Both the position numbers and the translations under genes were made by a program. Source: Fredinandcohnia onubensis (GTDB lineage: Bacteria > Bacillota > Bacilli > Bacillales > Bacillaceae_L). Taken from it: DNA of 64,000 bases. The DNA is taken from the NCBI RefSeq assembly GCF_002734285.1, contig NZ_NSEA01000023.1, forward strand, positions 1 through 64,000. The letters are read 5' to 3'. Shown here piece by piece: positions 27,795 to 37,111 of this stretch. A model generated the notes under the pieces. The model was not told the origin of the DNA. It did no database searches and saw only the letters and a program-made list of their open reading frames with translations. Numbering within the stretch: the stretch's first letter is position 1; each line of letters starts with the position of its first letter.

Positions 27795-28769
27795 ATGAAA
27801 ACACTATATTTTGACTGTTTTTCCGGAATTAGTGGGGATATGGTAATTGGTGCATTATTGGATGCAGGAGCGGACCCACAAATACTAGTTCAGGAATTAA
27901 AGAAACTTCAATTTGAAGATGAATACGAATTAGAATGGAAAAAAGTCGTGAAAAATGGGATCACTTCAACAAAATTTGATGTCATTTTAAAAAACGATGG
28001 CAGTAATCACACGCATGATCTCCATCACGACCATAGCCATGATCATAAACATACTCATGACCACAACCATGATCATCATCATGAACATGATCACAGTCAT
28101 GGGCACAGCCACGACCATCATCATGAACATGATCACAGTCATAGTCACAGCCACGACCATCATCATGAGCACGATCACAGTCATGGGCACAGCCACGACC
28201 ATCATCATGAACACGATCACAGTCATAGTCACAGCCATGACCATGGTCATCATCACCATTCACATCGTTCTTATAAGGATATTGTGAAGATGATAGACGA
28301 GTCTGAACTTGCACCAGAAGTAAAAGAAACGTCACTTAAAATATTCAGAAAAATCGGCGAAGCAGAAGGACTTATTCATGGGCTTCCTTTGGACAAAGTC
28401 CATTTTCATGAAGTAGGTGCTGTTGATTCCATTATTGATATAGTAGGCGCCGCAATCTTATTGCACCAACTTGAAATAACAACTATTAAATCATCATCCG
28501 TACCAGTGGGAACAGGTAAAATCCATATTGATCATGGTATCTACCCAGTCCCTGCACCTGCCACACTTGAAATTCTAAAAGGAGTTCCAATTGAACAAAG
28601 TGATATTCGTTTTGAACTCACAACTCCTACAGGAGCGGGAATCGTTTCCGTCCTGACCGAAGAATTTTGTAGCTTTCCTTCAATGAAGGCAACATCGATT
28701 GGCTACGGAGCTGGTACAAAAACATTTAAAGATCGACCTAATGTCCTCCGCGTTATTATTGGAGAATAA
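27795..28769 (+). CDS. larC: LarC nickel-insertion protein, LarC1 part only
   Basis: CTP-dependent cyclometallase family that inserts Ni into the pincer. N-terminus TLYFDCFSGISGDMVIGALLDAG and VHFHEVGAVDSIIDIVGAA, PVGTG, PTPTGA-type LTTPTGAGI motifs are intact. Between residues about 74 and 156 lies a His/Asp-rich tract with four 14-residue repeats, a likely Ni store or sensor. The product stops at GRPNVLR-type NVLRVIIGE, where family members continue into the LarC2 domain; a terminator follows 8 bases later and no LarC2 frame is present in any phase. Activity is therefore uncertain. Confidence 0.92.
   Translation: MKTLYFDCFSGISGDMVIGALLDAGADPQILVQELKKLQFEDEYELEWKKVVKNGITSTKFDVILKNDGSNHTHDLHHDHSHDHKHTHDHNHDHHHEHDHSHGHSHDHHHEHDHSHSHSHDHHHEHDHSHGHSHDHHHEHDHSHSHSHDHGHHHHSHRSYKDIVKMIDESELAPEVKETSLKIFRKIGEAEGLIHGLPLDKVHFHEVGAVDSIIDIVGAAILLHQLEITTIKSSSVPVGTGKIHIDHGIYPVPAPATLEILKGVPIEQSDIRFELTTPTGAGIVSVLTEEFCSFPSMKATSIGYGAGTKTFKDRPNVLRVIIGE
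28074..28241 (+). repeat. four 42-bp tandem repeats in larC
   Basis: Units start at 28074, 28116, 28158 and 28200, each coding for HHHEHDHSxHSHD with x being GH or SH in alternation, so an 84-bp unit has duplicated. In-frame, no stop. Confidence 0.93.
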
Positions 28770-28777
28770 TGTGACTT

Positions 28778-28808
28778 AAAGTCCCCACAAAATGGTGGGG
28801 ACTTTTCT
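28778..28808 (+). terminator. larC terminator
   Basis: AAGTCCCCAC / GTGGGGACTT stem followed by T residues; ends the lar-gluconate cluster. Confidence 0.9.
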
Positions 28809-28836
28809 GTCTACAAAGGAAATAGCAATGCTTTTA

Positions 28837-28865
28837 TTGACACATACTAAATTACATTATATAAT
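28837..28865 (+). promoter_or_regulatory. sigma-A promoter of the dioxygenase gene
   Basis: TTGACA (28837-28842), 17-base spacer, TATAAT (28860-28865): a perfect consensus promoter. Confidence 0.88.
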
Positions 28866-28883
28866 TATCTTGAATTTAAGATA
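28866..28883 (+). promoter_or_regulatory. MhqR-type operator
   Basis: Near-perfect palindrome TATCTTGAATTTAAGATA directly abutting the -10 box. It resembles the B. subtilis MhqR box (TATCT-CGAATTCG-AGATA form), where the repressor blocks transcription until quinones or electrophiles are sensed. Confidence 0.75.
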
Positions 28884-28970
28884 TTTTAACTTAAGAGATT
28901 ATTTTCACTATATTAGTTTATTGCTCATTGGAGAAACTAGTATTAAGACAGACTAATGGGGGCATATAGA

Positions 28971-29948
28971 ATGAACACTTTAAAAGGAATACACCACGTC
29001 ACTGCAATTACGAGTAGCGCTGAGAAAAACTATGAATTTTTCACTTATGTATTAGGAATGAGATTGGTCAAAAAAACAGTAAACCAAGATGATATCCAAA
29101 CATATCACTTGTTTTTTGCGGATGATACAGGCAGCCCAGGCACAGATATGACCTTTTTCGATTTTCCAGGGATTCCAAAAGGAGTTCATGGGACAAATGA
29201 AATCTCAAAAACATCTTTCCGTGTTCCAACAGACGCTGCGATTGAGTATTGGGAAAAACGCTTTAATCGTTTAAATATTAAACATTTCGGTGTAAAAGAG
29301 CAATTCGGAGTGAAAACTTTATCCTTCGTTGACTTTGATGACCAACAATATCAATTGGTTTCAGATGAAAACAATAATGGTGTACCTGCAGGAACTCCAT
29401 GGCAAAAAGGACCTATTCCTTTAGATTATGCGATCACTGGTTTGGGACCGTTATTTGTACGAACTGCACATTTTGATTTCTTTAAGGAAATGCTTGAAAA
29501 AGTATTACAATTTAAAGAAATTGCTCAAGAAGGCTCGTTTCACTTATTTGAGGTAGGAGAAGGTGGAAATGGGGCACAAGTTGTCGTTGAAAATAACACA
29601 ATTCTACCAGCAGGACAACAAGGTTTTGGAACAGTCCACCATGCTGCTTTTCGCGTCGAGGATAAGTCAGTACTTGAAGCATGGGACAAACATCTTCGCG
29701 GCTTCGGATTCCAAACTTCAGGCTTTGTTGATCGCTTCTTCTTCGGCTCTCTTTATTCTAGAGTAGCTCCTGGAATACTATTTGAGTTTGCGACTGATGG
29801 CCCAGGGTTTATGGGGGATGAACCTTATGAAACACTCGGGGAAAAGTTATCATTACCTCCATTCCTTGAGCCAAAGCGTGACGCTATTGAAAGCTATGTT
29901 CGACCTATTGATACCGTAAGAAGTACAAAAGAATTTGTGAAAGAATAA
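28971..29948 (+). CDS. Ring-cleaving dioxygenase, VOC family (MhqO/MhqA-like)
   Basis: 325 residues made of two vicinal-oxygen-chelate modules. Metal-ligand candidates are in GIHHVTAI (residues 6-13), TVHHAAF and the late LFEFATDGPGF glutamate. Bacillus homologues MhqA/MhqO open hydroquinone or catechol rings during quinone stress, which fits the operator found upstream. ATG 28971 lies 9 bases after GGGGG; the in-frame upstream ATG at 28956 sits on that ribosome site. Confidence 0.9.
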   Translation: MNTLKGIHHVTAITSSAEKNYEFFTYVLGMRLVKKTVNQDDIQTYHLFFADDTGSPGTDMTFFDFPGIPKGVHGTNEISKTSFRVPTDAAIEYWEKRFNRLNIKHFGVKEQFGVKTLSFVDFDDQQYQLVSDENNNGVPAGTPWQKGPIPLDYAITGLGPLFVRTAHFDFFKEMLEKVLQFKEIAQEGSFHLFEVGEGGNGAQVVVENNTILPAGQQGFGTVHHAAFRVEDKSVLEAWDKHLRGFGFQTSGFVDRFFFGSLYSRVAPGILFEFATDGPGFMGDEPYETLGEKLSLPPFLEPKRDAIESYVRPIDTVRSTKEFVKE

Positions 29949-29960
29949 CTCCAGCATATA

Positions 29961-29998
29961 GGATGCCTCGTTCGATAGAACGGGGCATCTATTTGTTT
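29961..29998 (+). terminator. dioxygenase terminator
   Basis: GATGCCTCGTTC / AACGGGGCATC stem with T-rich tail. Confidence 0.8.
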
Positions 29999-30211
29999 TA
30001 TCAGCTAGTAATTAATGGTTATATATAAAATCAAACAATTTCCAATTCCCCGTCGTACATAGGTCCAAAGTCCGAAAACCCTGCTTAATCCTCGTTAAAA
30101 TCTTCCATTCGCACTGACTATGGAAGTATTTTATCGAAACCAATCGAAATTTGTCTTATTTCATTGTATAATTGACTGTTGTAAGACAAAAAGTTGAAAG
30201 GATGATGTCCA

Positions 30212-30595
30212 ATGATGGAATGGGCGTTAGTCATATTATTCGGTGTAGCAGCGGTATTGCTCATTTTATCTTATGCACTTACGAAGAAGGCAAAAAAGGC
30301 AGAACAGCGTGAGCTTGAATTATATTCGATTAGTTTTATGGAGGAAATTAATAAGCTACAGCAGCAAATCAGAAACCTCGAATTAGATAATGAAATTCTT
30401 AAAAACCAAGCAGGAATTGATACAACAGATATGGAACAACACGAATTACTTCGTGATGTACTCGATTTATATAAAAGAGGATACTCTGTATCAAGTATTG
30501 CAAACGAAAAGAACATAAATGAAATCGAAGTACAAGGTATGCTGTCTCCTTTTACAAAACAAAAAGAAGGGAGAAAAGCAGCAAATGACCGCTAA
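30212..30595 (+). CDS. Small membrane-anchored coiled-coil protein with HTH-like end
   Basis: 127 residues: one N-terminal membrane helix (about 4-23), a coiled coil rich in E, K and Q (about 25-68) and a C-terminal segment LYKRGYSVSSIANEKNINEIEVQGML that looks like a helix-turn-helix. Resembles B. subtilis YqzD from memory; function unknown. Its last codons overlap the start of the following gene by 11 bases, indicating coupled expression. Confidence 0.7.
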   Translation: MMEWALVILFGVAAVLLILSYALTKKAKKAEQRELELYSISFMEEINKLQQQIRNLELDNEILKNQAGIDTTDMEQHELLRDVLDLYKRGYSVSSIANEKNINEIEVQGMLSPFTKQKEGRKAANDR

Positions 30596-31106
30596 AACAT
30601 TAACTAGCTTTGCTTCTGGGCTTTTACTTGCTTCAGCGGTTTGTGCCGTTGTATATTTTACCGGACCACAACAAGCAACTAGTTCAGGCTCTAAGGAAAA
30701 TCCAACTGTCGAGGAGCTAAAAAGCCAACTTGCTGCGGAAGGCTACGTTGTTCATACAGAAGATGAATGGAACAATGCCATTGCTGGAGCGAAAAACACA
30801 GAAAAAGGCGAAGATCAACCAAAGGAACAACCTAAAGAAGAAGTCAAAGAAGAAGTGAAGGAAGAGAAGAAAGAAGAGCCCGCTGAGCCGGTTGTCCATA
30901 AAACAGTCATCACTGTTTCCGAAGGTATGACTAGCTATGAGGTTGGAAAAGCACTTATTTCAGCTAAAATCATAAGCGGAGATGCCTGGGATTTTGCAAA
31001 TCTTGTTGAGAAAAAAGGAGTTGCAAAATACCTAAAGCTTGGCTCACACGAAATAAACAGCAATATGACAACGGATGAGATTATTGCAACAATTTTTAAC
31101 AAATAA
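30585..31106 (+). CDS. MltG-like/YqzC-type anchored protein
   Basis: 173 residues. One N-terminal membrane helix (about 5-24), a charged K/E-rich linker with PKEQPKEEVKEE repeats (about 80-105), and a C-terminal module VTVSEGMTSYEVGKALISAKII ... LKLGSHEINSNMTTDEIIATI (both quoted in part) resembling the LysM-like N-domain of endolytic transglycosylase MltG. The catalytic MltG domain is absent, so it is not a lytic transglycosylase. ATG 30585 overlaps the preceding gene. Confidence 0.72.
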   Translation: MTAKTLTSFASGLLLASAVCAVVYFTGPQQATSSGSKENPTVEELKSQLAAEGYVVHTEDEWNNAIAGAKNTEKGEDQPKEQPKEEVKEEVKEEKKEEPAEPVVHKTVITVSEGMTSYEVGKALISAKIISGDAWDFANLVEKKGVAKYLKLGSHEINSNMTTDEIIATIFNK

Positions 31107-31122
31107 ATAGATCATCATGAAC

Positions 31123-31157
31123 AGACCAAATCACCTAAACATGATTTGGTCTTTTAC
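31123..31157 (+). terminator. terminator
   Basis: AGACCAAATCA / TGATTTGGTCT stem with TTTT tail after the MltG-like gene. Confidence 0.88.
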
Positions 31158-31399
31158 TGTTTTGTGAAACATTTTCTGTGAAACAAGAAAAAACGGGAAT
31201 GACATGCACTAAAATGTAGGCGTTTCACACAAAAAGTAGACATTTGTTATCATTTTGGTTGTGCTTACATATTATAAAGTATAAATTAATATTGAGTATT
31301 AATTTATGAAAAAACCCAAAAATGACTTTGTTGTGTTTTATAAATATGATTTCTGTCAAGAATGAATGTATATTAAATAAGCTAATGGGGTGATACGAA

Positions 31400-32413
31400 A
31401 TGTATACCAATAAAGCAATTCAGGTTCTTGACCGTATGCGATTATCAAATGGTGCTTATACAGCAAGTTTATCGAATGATTACAGCTATGTGTGGATTCG
31501 AGACATAGTATATACAGTTCTACCGTTTATCAATGAACCATCGGAAAGATATGCAAAAGCCTATCATGCTTTATTAGATATGTTTAAAAGCTACGAGTGG
31601 AAAATTGATATCCATCGGAAAAAGAAACCAATTTATTTATTTGAATATATCCATTCACGTTATTCAACCGATCTAAAAGAAATGCCTGTGGAATGGGGGC
31701 ATGCTCAAAACGATGCAATTGGAGCCTTTCTATGGGGGATTGGAGAAGGGTACCGTCTAGGACAAAAAGTAATCAGAGATAAAAAGGATATAGAGATTAT
31801 TCAAAAACTTGTTGATTATCTAGAATGCTTGCAATATTGGCAAGCGAAGGATAATGGTATGTGGGAAGAAAACATGGAAGTCCACGCCTCGAGTATAGGA
31901 GCCTGTGTAGCTGGCCTTAATGCCGTCAAAATACTTGTTAACGTAAATGAAGATCTTATTAAAAAAGGCGAGGAAGCTCTCCGAAATTTATTACCTCGTG
32001 AAAGCGAAACAAAAGATACTGATTTAGCATTGCTAAGCCTTGTATTTCCATATCGAGTGGTTGACCGTGATACTGCCATTAAGATTGTTGAAACCGTTTC
32101 CTCAAAATTAGAGCGTACGTATGGTGTCATTCGATATGAAAACGATCAGTATTATAATGAAGGCAAAGAAGCAGAGTGGTGCTTTGGATTCCCATGGTTG
32201 GGACTTTGCTATCTTGAATTAGGGCAATTTCATAAAGCAAGTGAATATATAGCTAAAACAAAGAGAGTTGTTCCTGATAATTGGGAGGTTCCTGAACTCT
32301 ATGTTGGAGGAACGAATAGACCGAATGGAAACACTCCATTAGCATGGTCAGTTGCGATGTCCTTTATTTTCCTCACAAAAATAGAAGATATGTCCCAACA
32401 AATGATTTCATAA
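31400..32413 (+). CDS. GH15-like (glucoamylase/phosphorylase-kinase alpha) protein
   Basis: 337 residues, no signal peptide, so cytosolic. An (alpha/alpha)6-barrel pattern with YVWIRDIVYTVLP near residue 30 (a typical GH15 WxRDxxY motif), PVEWGHAQNDAIGAFLW near 96 and the late GKEAEWCFGFPWLGLCYLELG near 255 with the acidic residue expected of a GH15 site. It precedes the glycogen operon, so it may trim intracellular glucan. It ends in its own terminator. GGGGTGAT precedes the ATG. Confidence 0.8.
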   Translation: MYTNKAIQVLDRMRLSNGAYTASLSNDYSYVWIRDIVYTVLPFINEPSERYAKAYHALLDMFKSYEWKIDIHRKKKPIYLFEYIHSRYSTDLKEMPVEWGHAQNDAIGAFLWGIGEGYRLGQKVIRDKKDIEIIQKLVDYLECLQYWQAKDNGMWEENMEVHASSIGACVAGLNAVKILVNVNEDLIKKGEEALRNLLPRESETKDTDLALLSLVFPYRVVDRDTAIKIVETVSSKLERTYGVIRYENDQYYNEGKEAEWCFGFPWLGLCYLELGQFHKASEYIAKTKRVVPDNWEVPELYVGGTNRPNGNTPLAWSVAMSFIFLTKIEDMSQQMIS

Positions 32414-32437
32414 AAAGCTGCGTTTGCAGCTTTTTTT
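32412..32437 (+). terminator. terminator of the GH15-like gene
   Basis: AAAAAGCTGC / GCAGCTTTTT stem with a T-run overlapping the stop codon. Confidence 0.88.
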
Positions 32438-32873
32438 ACTTTATTTGTAGATATATTTGACTACCCCGTTTGAACTACCAATAAACACTATTTCAGAATA
32501 ACAAAACCCCTGATAACCGCATATACGTTTACATTATTTTGCAATATCAAAATTTTACTTAAAAATGTAAAAATTTATCAAAAAACCAACGCCCATTGTA
32601 AACGGTTTCAGTATCTCGTTGATTTTTTATCTTCACGAAAATAATATTTTTATTTCAATTCTACTTAATCCGACAATAAAAAACATTATTCGCTAAAGGA
32701 ATATTCAACCCTTGAAACGAATTAATATAATAAAGTGAAAAAATAATACCAAAATTGTGTTTATTCAGTTTTATACTATGGTTTTATTGTTTTTAATTTA
32801 TTTTCATACAAATGACATAAGTTTTTGGTATTACACGCGTTCTCTATACATATATCAAAAGGAGGAATCAAAA
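32414..32873 (+). other. glg operon control region
   Basis: 460 AT-rich bases. Beyond the terminator and the cre site listed separately, only weak promoter-like motifs were seen (for example TAATATAATAAAGTG near 32724). The in-frame extension upstream of glgB encodes a membrane-like peptide that is not supported by a ribosome site. Confidence 0.5.
32597..32610 (+). promoter_or_regulatory. perfect cre site (CcpA)
   Basis: TGTAAACGGTTTCA fits TGWAANCGNTNWCA at every position, 264 bases upstream of the glgB start. It implies carbon catabolite control of glycogen synthesis. Confidence 0.8.
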
Positions 32874-34817
32874 GTGAAATCAATCGCTGAAAAAGACGTT
32901 GAACTTTTTCCAAGTGACTTCGATCTGTATTTATTTCACGAAGGAACTTTATTAGAAGCCTATAACATGCTTGGCGCACACGTCATGTCCTACAAAGGAG
33001 AAGATGGAGTACGCTTTTCAGTATGGGCACCTCATGCAACATCCGTATCAGTTGTTGGGGATTTCAACAACTGGGAGGGCAGTAAGCATGCCCTTGAAAA
33101 GATTCGGAATTCAGGGGTATGGATTGGATTTATTCCGGGATTAAAAGAAGGTGATCTTTATAAATACGAAATCACAAATGCAAATGGTGAAAAGAAGTTA
33201 AAATCCGATCCTTTTGCATTCTCTTCTGAGCTAAGACCGAACACTGCATCTGTTGTAACAAAGCTTGACCAGTACGAATGGAATGATAAGAAATGGTTGA
33301 AGAATCGAGATAAAGCTGATTCGTACAATAATCCAATGCTTATTTATGAATTACATACGGGTTCTTGGAAAAAGAAAGAAGACGGCAGCTTTTATACATA
33401 TCGGGAACTTGCTGACGATGTAATTGACTATGTTGTTGAACACGGGTTTACACACATCGAATTAATGCCCATTATGGAGCATCCATTTGATTTGTCATGG
33501 GGCTACCAAATAACAGGGTTTTATTCGGTAACAAGTAGGCATGGTAGTCCTGAAGACTTTATGTATTTTGTTGATCAATGTCATCAAAAAGGCATTGGTG
33601 TCATACTCGATTGGGTACCTGTACATTTCTGTCGTGACGAACACGGATTAGGCAAATTTGATGGAACTCCTCTTTATGAGTCAACTGAATCAAAACGAGC
33701 TGACCGACCATTATGGGGGACGTATAGCTTTGATTTTACAAAAATGGAGATTCATAGTTTCTTATTATCAAATCTTGCTTTTTGGATGGATATGTACCAT
33801 ATTGATGGCTTTCGAATCGATGCCGTATCTTCATTAATTTTCCTTAACCACGACAACCCGCAACAAGAAAAGCTATTTAATCAATTTGGTGGCGAAGAAA
33901 ATTTGGAGGCAATTGAATTTATTAAAAAAGCCAATGAAGCCATTTTTAAACGATATCCAGGTGTGCTAATGATTGCAGAGGAAGCCACCGATTATCCGCT
34001 TGTAACTGCACCAACTTCTGAGGGTGGATTAGGCTTTAATTATAAATGGAATATGGGCTGGGTGAATGACGTCCTTAAATACATGCGTCTGCATCCGTCT
34101 GATAGACGTTATCATCATAATTTATTAACTTTTTCCTTCTTCTATGCATTTTCAGAAAATTTTGTTTTACCTTTTTCACATGACGATGTTGTTCACGGGA
34201 AAAAATCCCTTTTAGATAAGATGCCAGGTGACTACTGGCAGAAGTTTGCCAATTTGCGACTATTATATGGGTACTTAATGACCCATCCTGGAAAGAAACT
34301 TCTCTTTATGGGAGGAGAGTTCGGTCAATTCTCTGAGTGGAAGGAGCTTGAGGAACTAGATTGGATGCTTCTAAACTATGATTCTCATACTAAGCTTCAG
34401 ACCTATTTTAAAGAGCTTCAGCATTTTTATCGCATGAATTCTAGCCTTTGGAGACTGGATCACGATCAAGAAGGGTTTGAATGGATTGACCCAGATAATA
34501 ATGACCAATCTGTGATTACCTTCATGAGACATGGGAAGCGCAAGGGTGATTATTCAATCATCGTTTGCAACTTCTCTACAGAGGTCTATGAAAATTATCG
34601 TATTGGCGTCCCATCAACTGGGAGTTATATAGAATTGTTTAATAGTGATTCAGTGGAATTTGGAGGCTCTGGTCAGATTAATGCAGAAACTTTATCAGTT
34701 GATAAGACGCCAGCTCATAATCAACCATACAGCATGACAATTAAAGTTCCACCTTTAGCAATTAGTATCTTTAGAAAAGAGACAAAAAAGAGAAAAAGAG
34801 GTGTCGTCAAAAAATGA
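32874..34817 (+). CDS. glgB: 1,4-alpha-glucan branching enzyme
   Basis: Transfers short glucan chains to alpha-1,6 branches in glycogen. 647 residues: CBM48 N-domain ([16 protein letters not shown]), GH13 barrel with [21 protein letters not shown] (nucleophile Asp), [10 protein letters not shown] (acid Glu) and [13 protein letters not shown] 32874 has AAAGGAGGAAT eight bases upstream and is preferred to the much earlier in-frame ATG, which would add a hydrophobic 39-residue leader. Its stop overlaps the glgC start (ATGA). Confidence 0.96.
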   Translation: MKSIAEKDVELFPSDFDLYLFHEGTLLEAYNMLGAHVMSYKGEDGVRFSVWAPHATSVSVVGDFNNWEGSKHALEKIRNSGVWIGFIPGLKEGDLYKYEITNANGEKKLKSDPFAFSSELRPNTASVVTKLDQYEWNDKKWLKNRDKADSYNNPMLIYELHTGSWKKKEDGSFYTYRELADDVIDYVVEHGFTHIELMPIMEHPFDLSWGYQITGFYSVTSRHGSPEDFMYFVDQCHQKGIGVILDWVPVHFCRDEHGLGKFDGTPLYESTESKRADRPLWGTYSFDFTKMEIHSFLLSNLAFWMDMYHIDGFRIDAVSSLIFLNHDNPQQEKLFNQFGGEENLEAIEFIKKANEAIFKRYPGVLMIAEEATDYPLVTAPTSEGGLGFNYKWNMGWVNDVLKYMRLHPSDRRYHHNLLTFSFFYAFSENFVLPFSHDDVVHGKKSLLDKMPGDYWQKFANLRLLYGYLMTHPGKKLLFMGGEFGQFSEWKELEELDWMLLNYDSHTKLQTYFKELQHFYRMNSSLWRLDHDQEGFEWIDPDNNDQSVITFMRHGKRKGDYSIIVCNFSTEVYENYRIGVPSTGSYIELFNSDSVEFGGSGQINAETLSVDKTPAHNQPYSMTIKVPPLAISIFRKETKKRKRGVVKK

Positions 34818-35968
34818 GGTCAAAGAAGTGGATTGCAGTTGTATTAGCAGGTGGTCAAGGGTCAAGATTGGGGGAATTAACAACGACTCTTGCCAAACCC
34901 GCTGTTCCGTTTGGTGGGAAATACCGAATTATTGATTTTCCTTTAAGTAATTGTACTCATTCAGGTATTGATACAGTCGGTGTCATTACCCAATACCGTC
35001 CACATGTACTCAATAATTATGTGAGTAATGGACGTCCTTGGGATTTGGACCGGAACAATGGGGGAGTAACAGTCCTTCCGCCATACCTTGGAAAACACGG
35101 CGGAGATTGGTACAAAGGAACTGCCAACGCAGTCTACCAAAATATCCATTACATCGAGCAGTATGATCCTGAATATGTACTCATTTTATCTGGCGATCAT
35201 ATTTACAAGATGGACTATAGTAAGATGCTTCGCTTTCACCTTGAAAAAGATGCTGCTGCGACAATTGCAGTTATCGAAGTCCCTTGGGCAGAAGCGAGTC
35301 GTTTTGGAATTATGAATACAAACGATGAAAAGCAAATTGTTGAGTTTGATGAAAAACCAGCCAATCCAAAGAGCAATCTTGCTTCAATGGGAATTTACTT
35401 ATTCAAATGGAAACTTTTAAAACAGTATTTAAAAGAAGATGAAGGAAATATTCATTCTTCTAATGATTTTGGGAAGGACATTATTCCTAAGTTACTTGCT
35501 GACAACAACCAGTTATATGCCTACCAGTTTGATAGTTACTGGAAGGATGTTGGGACAATCGAAAGCCTTTGGGAAGCACATATGGACTTGTTAGATGATG
35601 CTCCGGGCTTTGATCTACATGATCCAAGCTGGCCATTCTTTACGGGGATTGCGACTCATCCACCGCAATATATATCAGCAGCCGCAGACATTTCTCAGTC
35701 ATTAATCAATGAGGGATGTATCGTCCAAGGTACGATTGACCACTCGGTGCTCTCATACAACGTACAGGTTGGAGAGAATTCAGTTATTAAAGACTCTGTA
35801 ATCATGCCAAATGTTCAAATTGGCAAAAATGTGACGATTCACAAAGCAATAATCGCAAGTGATCTATGTATTCCTGATGGAGCTCATATTGGGTCTGATG
35901 CCCCGGACGCTGCCATTACATTAATTGGAGATGAAGATACTGTAAGACCCTTAACCGTTAGTAATTAA
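34814..35968 (+). CDS. glgC: Glucose-1-phosphate adenylyltransferase, catalytic subunit
   Basis: Makes ADP-glucose, the committed step of glycogen synthesis. 384 residues with [16 protein letters not shown] pyrophosphorylase loop, [31 protein letters not shown] and the [12 protein letters not shown] active-site motif, followed by a left-handed beta-helix tail ([19 protein letters not shown]). Overlaps glgB by four bases. Pairs with GlgD in Bacillus. Confidence 0.97.
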   Translation: MRSKKWIAVVLAGGQGSRLGELTTTLAKPAVPFGGKYRIIDFPLSNCTHSGIDTVGVITQYRPHVLNNYVSNGRPWDLDRNNGGVTVLPPYLGKHGGDWYKGTANAVYQNIHYIEQYDPEYVLILSGDHIYKMDYSKMLRFHLEKDAAATIAVIEVPWAEASRFGIMNTNDEKQIVEFDEKPANPKSNLASMGIYLFKWKLLKQYLKEDEGNIHSSNDFGKDIIPKLLADNNQLYAYQFDSYWKDVGTIESLWEAHMDLLDDAPGFDLHDPSWPFFTGIATHPPQYISAAADISQSLINEGCIVQGTIDHSVLSYNVQVGENSVIKDSVIMPNVQIGKNVTIHKAIIASDLCIPDGAHIGSDAPDAAITLIGDEDTVRPLTVSN

Positions 35969-35992
35969 ATATCACATGAGGAGCGATTGGGA

Positions 35993-37099
35993 TTGGAACG
36001 AGTAATTGGCGTAATAAACTTAGTAAATGATAAACAATATTTAAAAGAATTAACACAACATCGTTGTTTGGCAGCAGTACCATTCGGTGGAAGATATCGA
36101 TTAATCGATTTTACAATGTCCAATTTTATTAACGCTCAAATCAAAAAGGTTGGCGTATTCACAAAGGACAAATATCGTTCAATCATGGATCATCTCGGTA
36201 ATGGGAAAGAATGGGACCTCGACAGACGAAATGGGGGATTGTTTATTTTACCTCCAATCCACCCGGACAAAAGTATAGTTGGTGATGTCCAGCAATTTTA
36301 TGATCACCTTGAATTTTTCAAGCGATCCCATGAGGACACAGTGATTTTATCTCCTGGTCATCATGTATATAAAATTAATTTTAATGATGTCATCAAAAGT
36401 CATAGAGAAAGTGGTGCAGACATTACAGTCGTTTATAAGGATTATGATGGCGAGCCCGTCGATAAACCAATTTATCATAAATGCATCCTGGATGCTGATG
36501 ACAAAGTGAAAAACCTAGAACTCTATACAACTCCAAAACAGGGAGATCCTGTTTGTACCGAAACCTTTGTTTTTTCAAAGAAATTGTTAATTGAACTTAT
36601 TACGAAGTGTTATGAAAATGGGGAATATGATTTTATTCGAGATGTGGTTAAAGCCAATTTACAACGTCTTATAGTAAACAGCTATCATTTTAAAGGTTAT
36701 ATGCCATTTATTCATTCTATTTCAAGCTATTATAAAACAAATATGGATTTCTTAAACCCACAAGTGACAAAGGAATTCTTTTTCGATAACTGGGATATCT
36801 ATACAAAAACAAAGCATGAGCCACCTGTCAAATACTCGACAACTTCTAATGTCAGTAATTCGTTAATTGCGAACGGTAGTGATATTGAGGGTACAGTTGA
36901 GAATAGTATTATTTTCCGTGGGGTCAAAATACGCAAAGGGGCGACTGTTAAAAATAGTATTATCATGCAGAAAAGTGTCATTGACGAAGGTACATACCTT
37001 GAAAATGTCATTACGGATAAACAAGTAAACATCACATCGGAAAAAGTAATCGTTGGAGAGCTTTCTCCAACTGTAATTAAAAAAGCTGATATTATCTAA
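35993..37099 (+). CDS. glgD: GlgD, regulatory subunit of ADP-glucose pyrophosphorylase
   Basis: 368 residues, homologous to GlgC but with degenerate catalytic loops: the GGQGSRL loop is replaced by VINLVNDKQYLKEL and the catalytic SGDH by SPGHHVYKINF. In Bacillaceae it forms a heteromer with GlgC and modulates it. TTG 35993 is preferred to TTG 35987 because GAGGAG then has 9-base spacing. Confidence 0.94.
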   Translation: MERVIGVINLVNDKQYLKELTQHRCLAAVPFGGRYRLIDFTMSNFINAQIKKVGVFTKDKYRSIMDHLGNGKEWDLDRRNGGLFILPPIHPDKSIVGDVQQFYDHLEFFKRSHEDTVILSPGHHVYKINFNDVIKSHRESGADITVVYKDYDGEPVDKPIYHKCILDADDKVKNLELYTTPKQGDPVCTETFVFSKKLLIELITKCYENGEYDFIRDVVKANLQRLIVNSYHFKGYMPFIHSISSYYKTNMDFLNPQVTKEFFFDNWDIYTKTKHEPPVKYSTTSNVSNSLIANGSDIEGTVENSIIFRGVKIRKGATVKNSIIMQKSVIDEGTYLENVITDKQVNITSEKVIVGELSPTVIKKADII

Positions 37100-37111
37100 T
37101 GGGGGAAAATC

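Noticed and set aside
27987-28335. Long open frames in all phases across the His-rich part of larC
   Set aside because: They are by-products of the low-complexity repeat; only the larC frame continues into conserved sequence on both sides.
32757-32873. 39-residue N-terminal extension of glgB
   Set aside because: It encodes a hydrophobic peptide without a ribosome site, while GTG 32874 has an ideal one and matches the family start.
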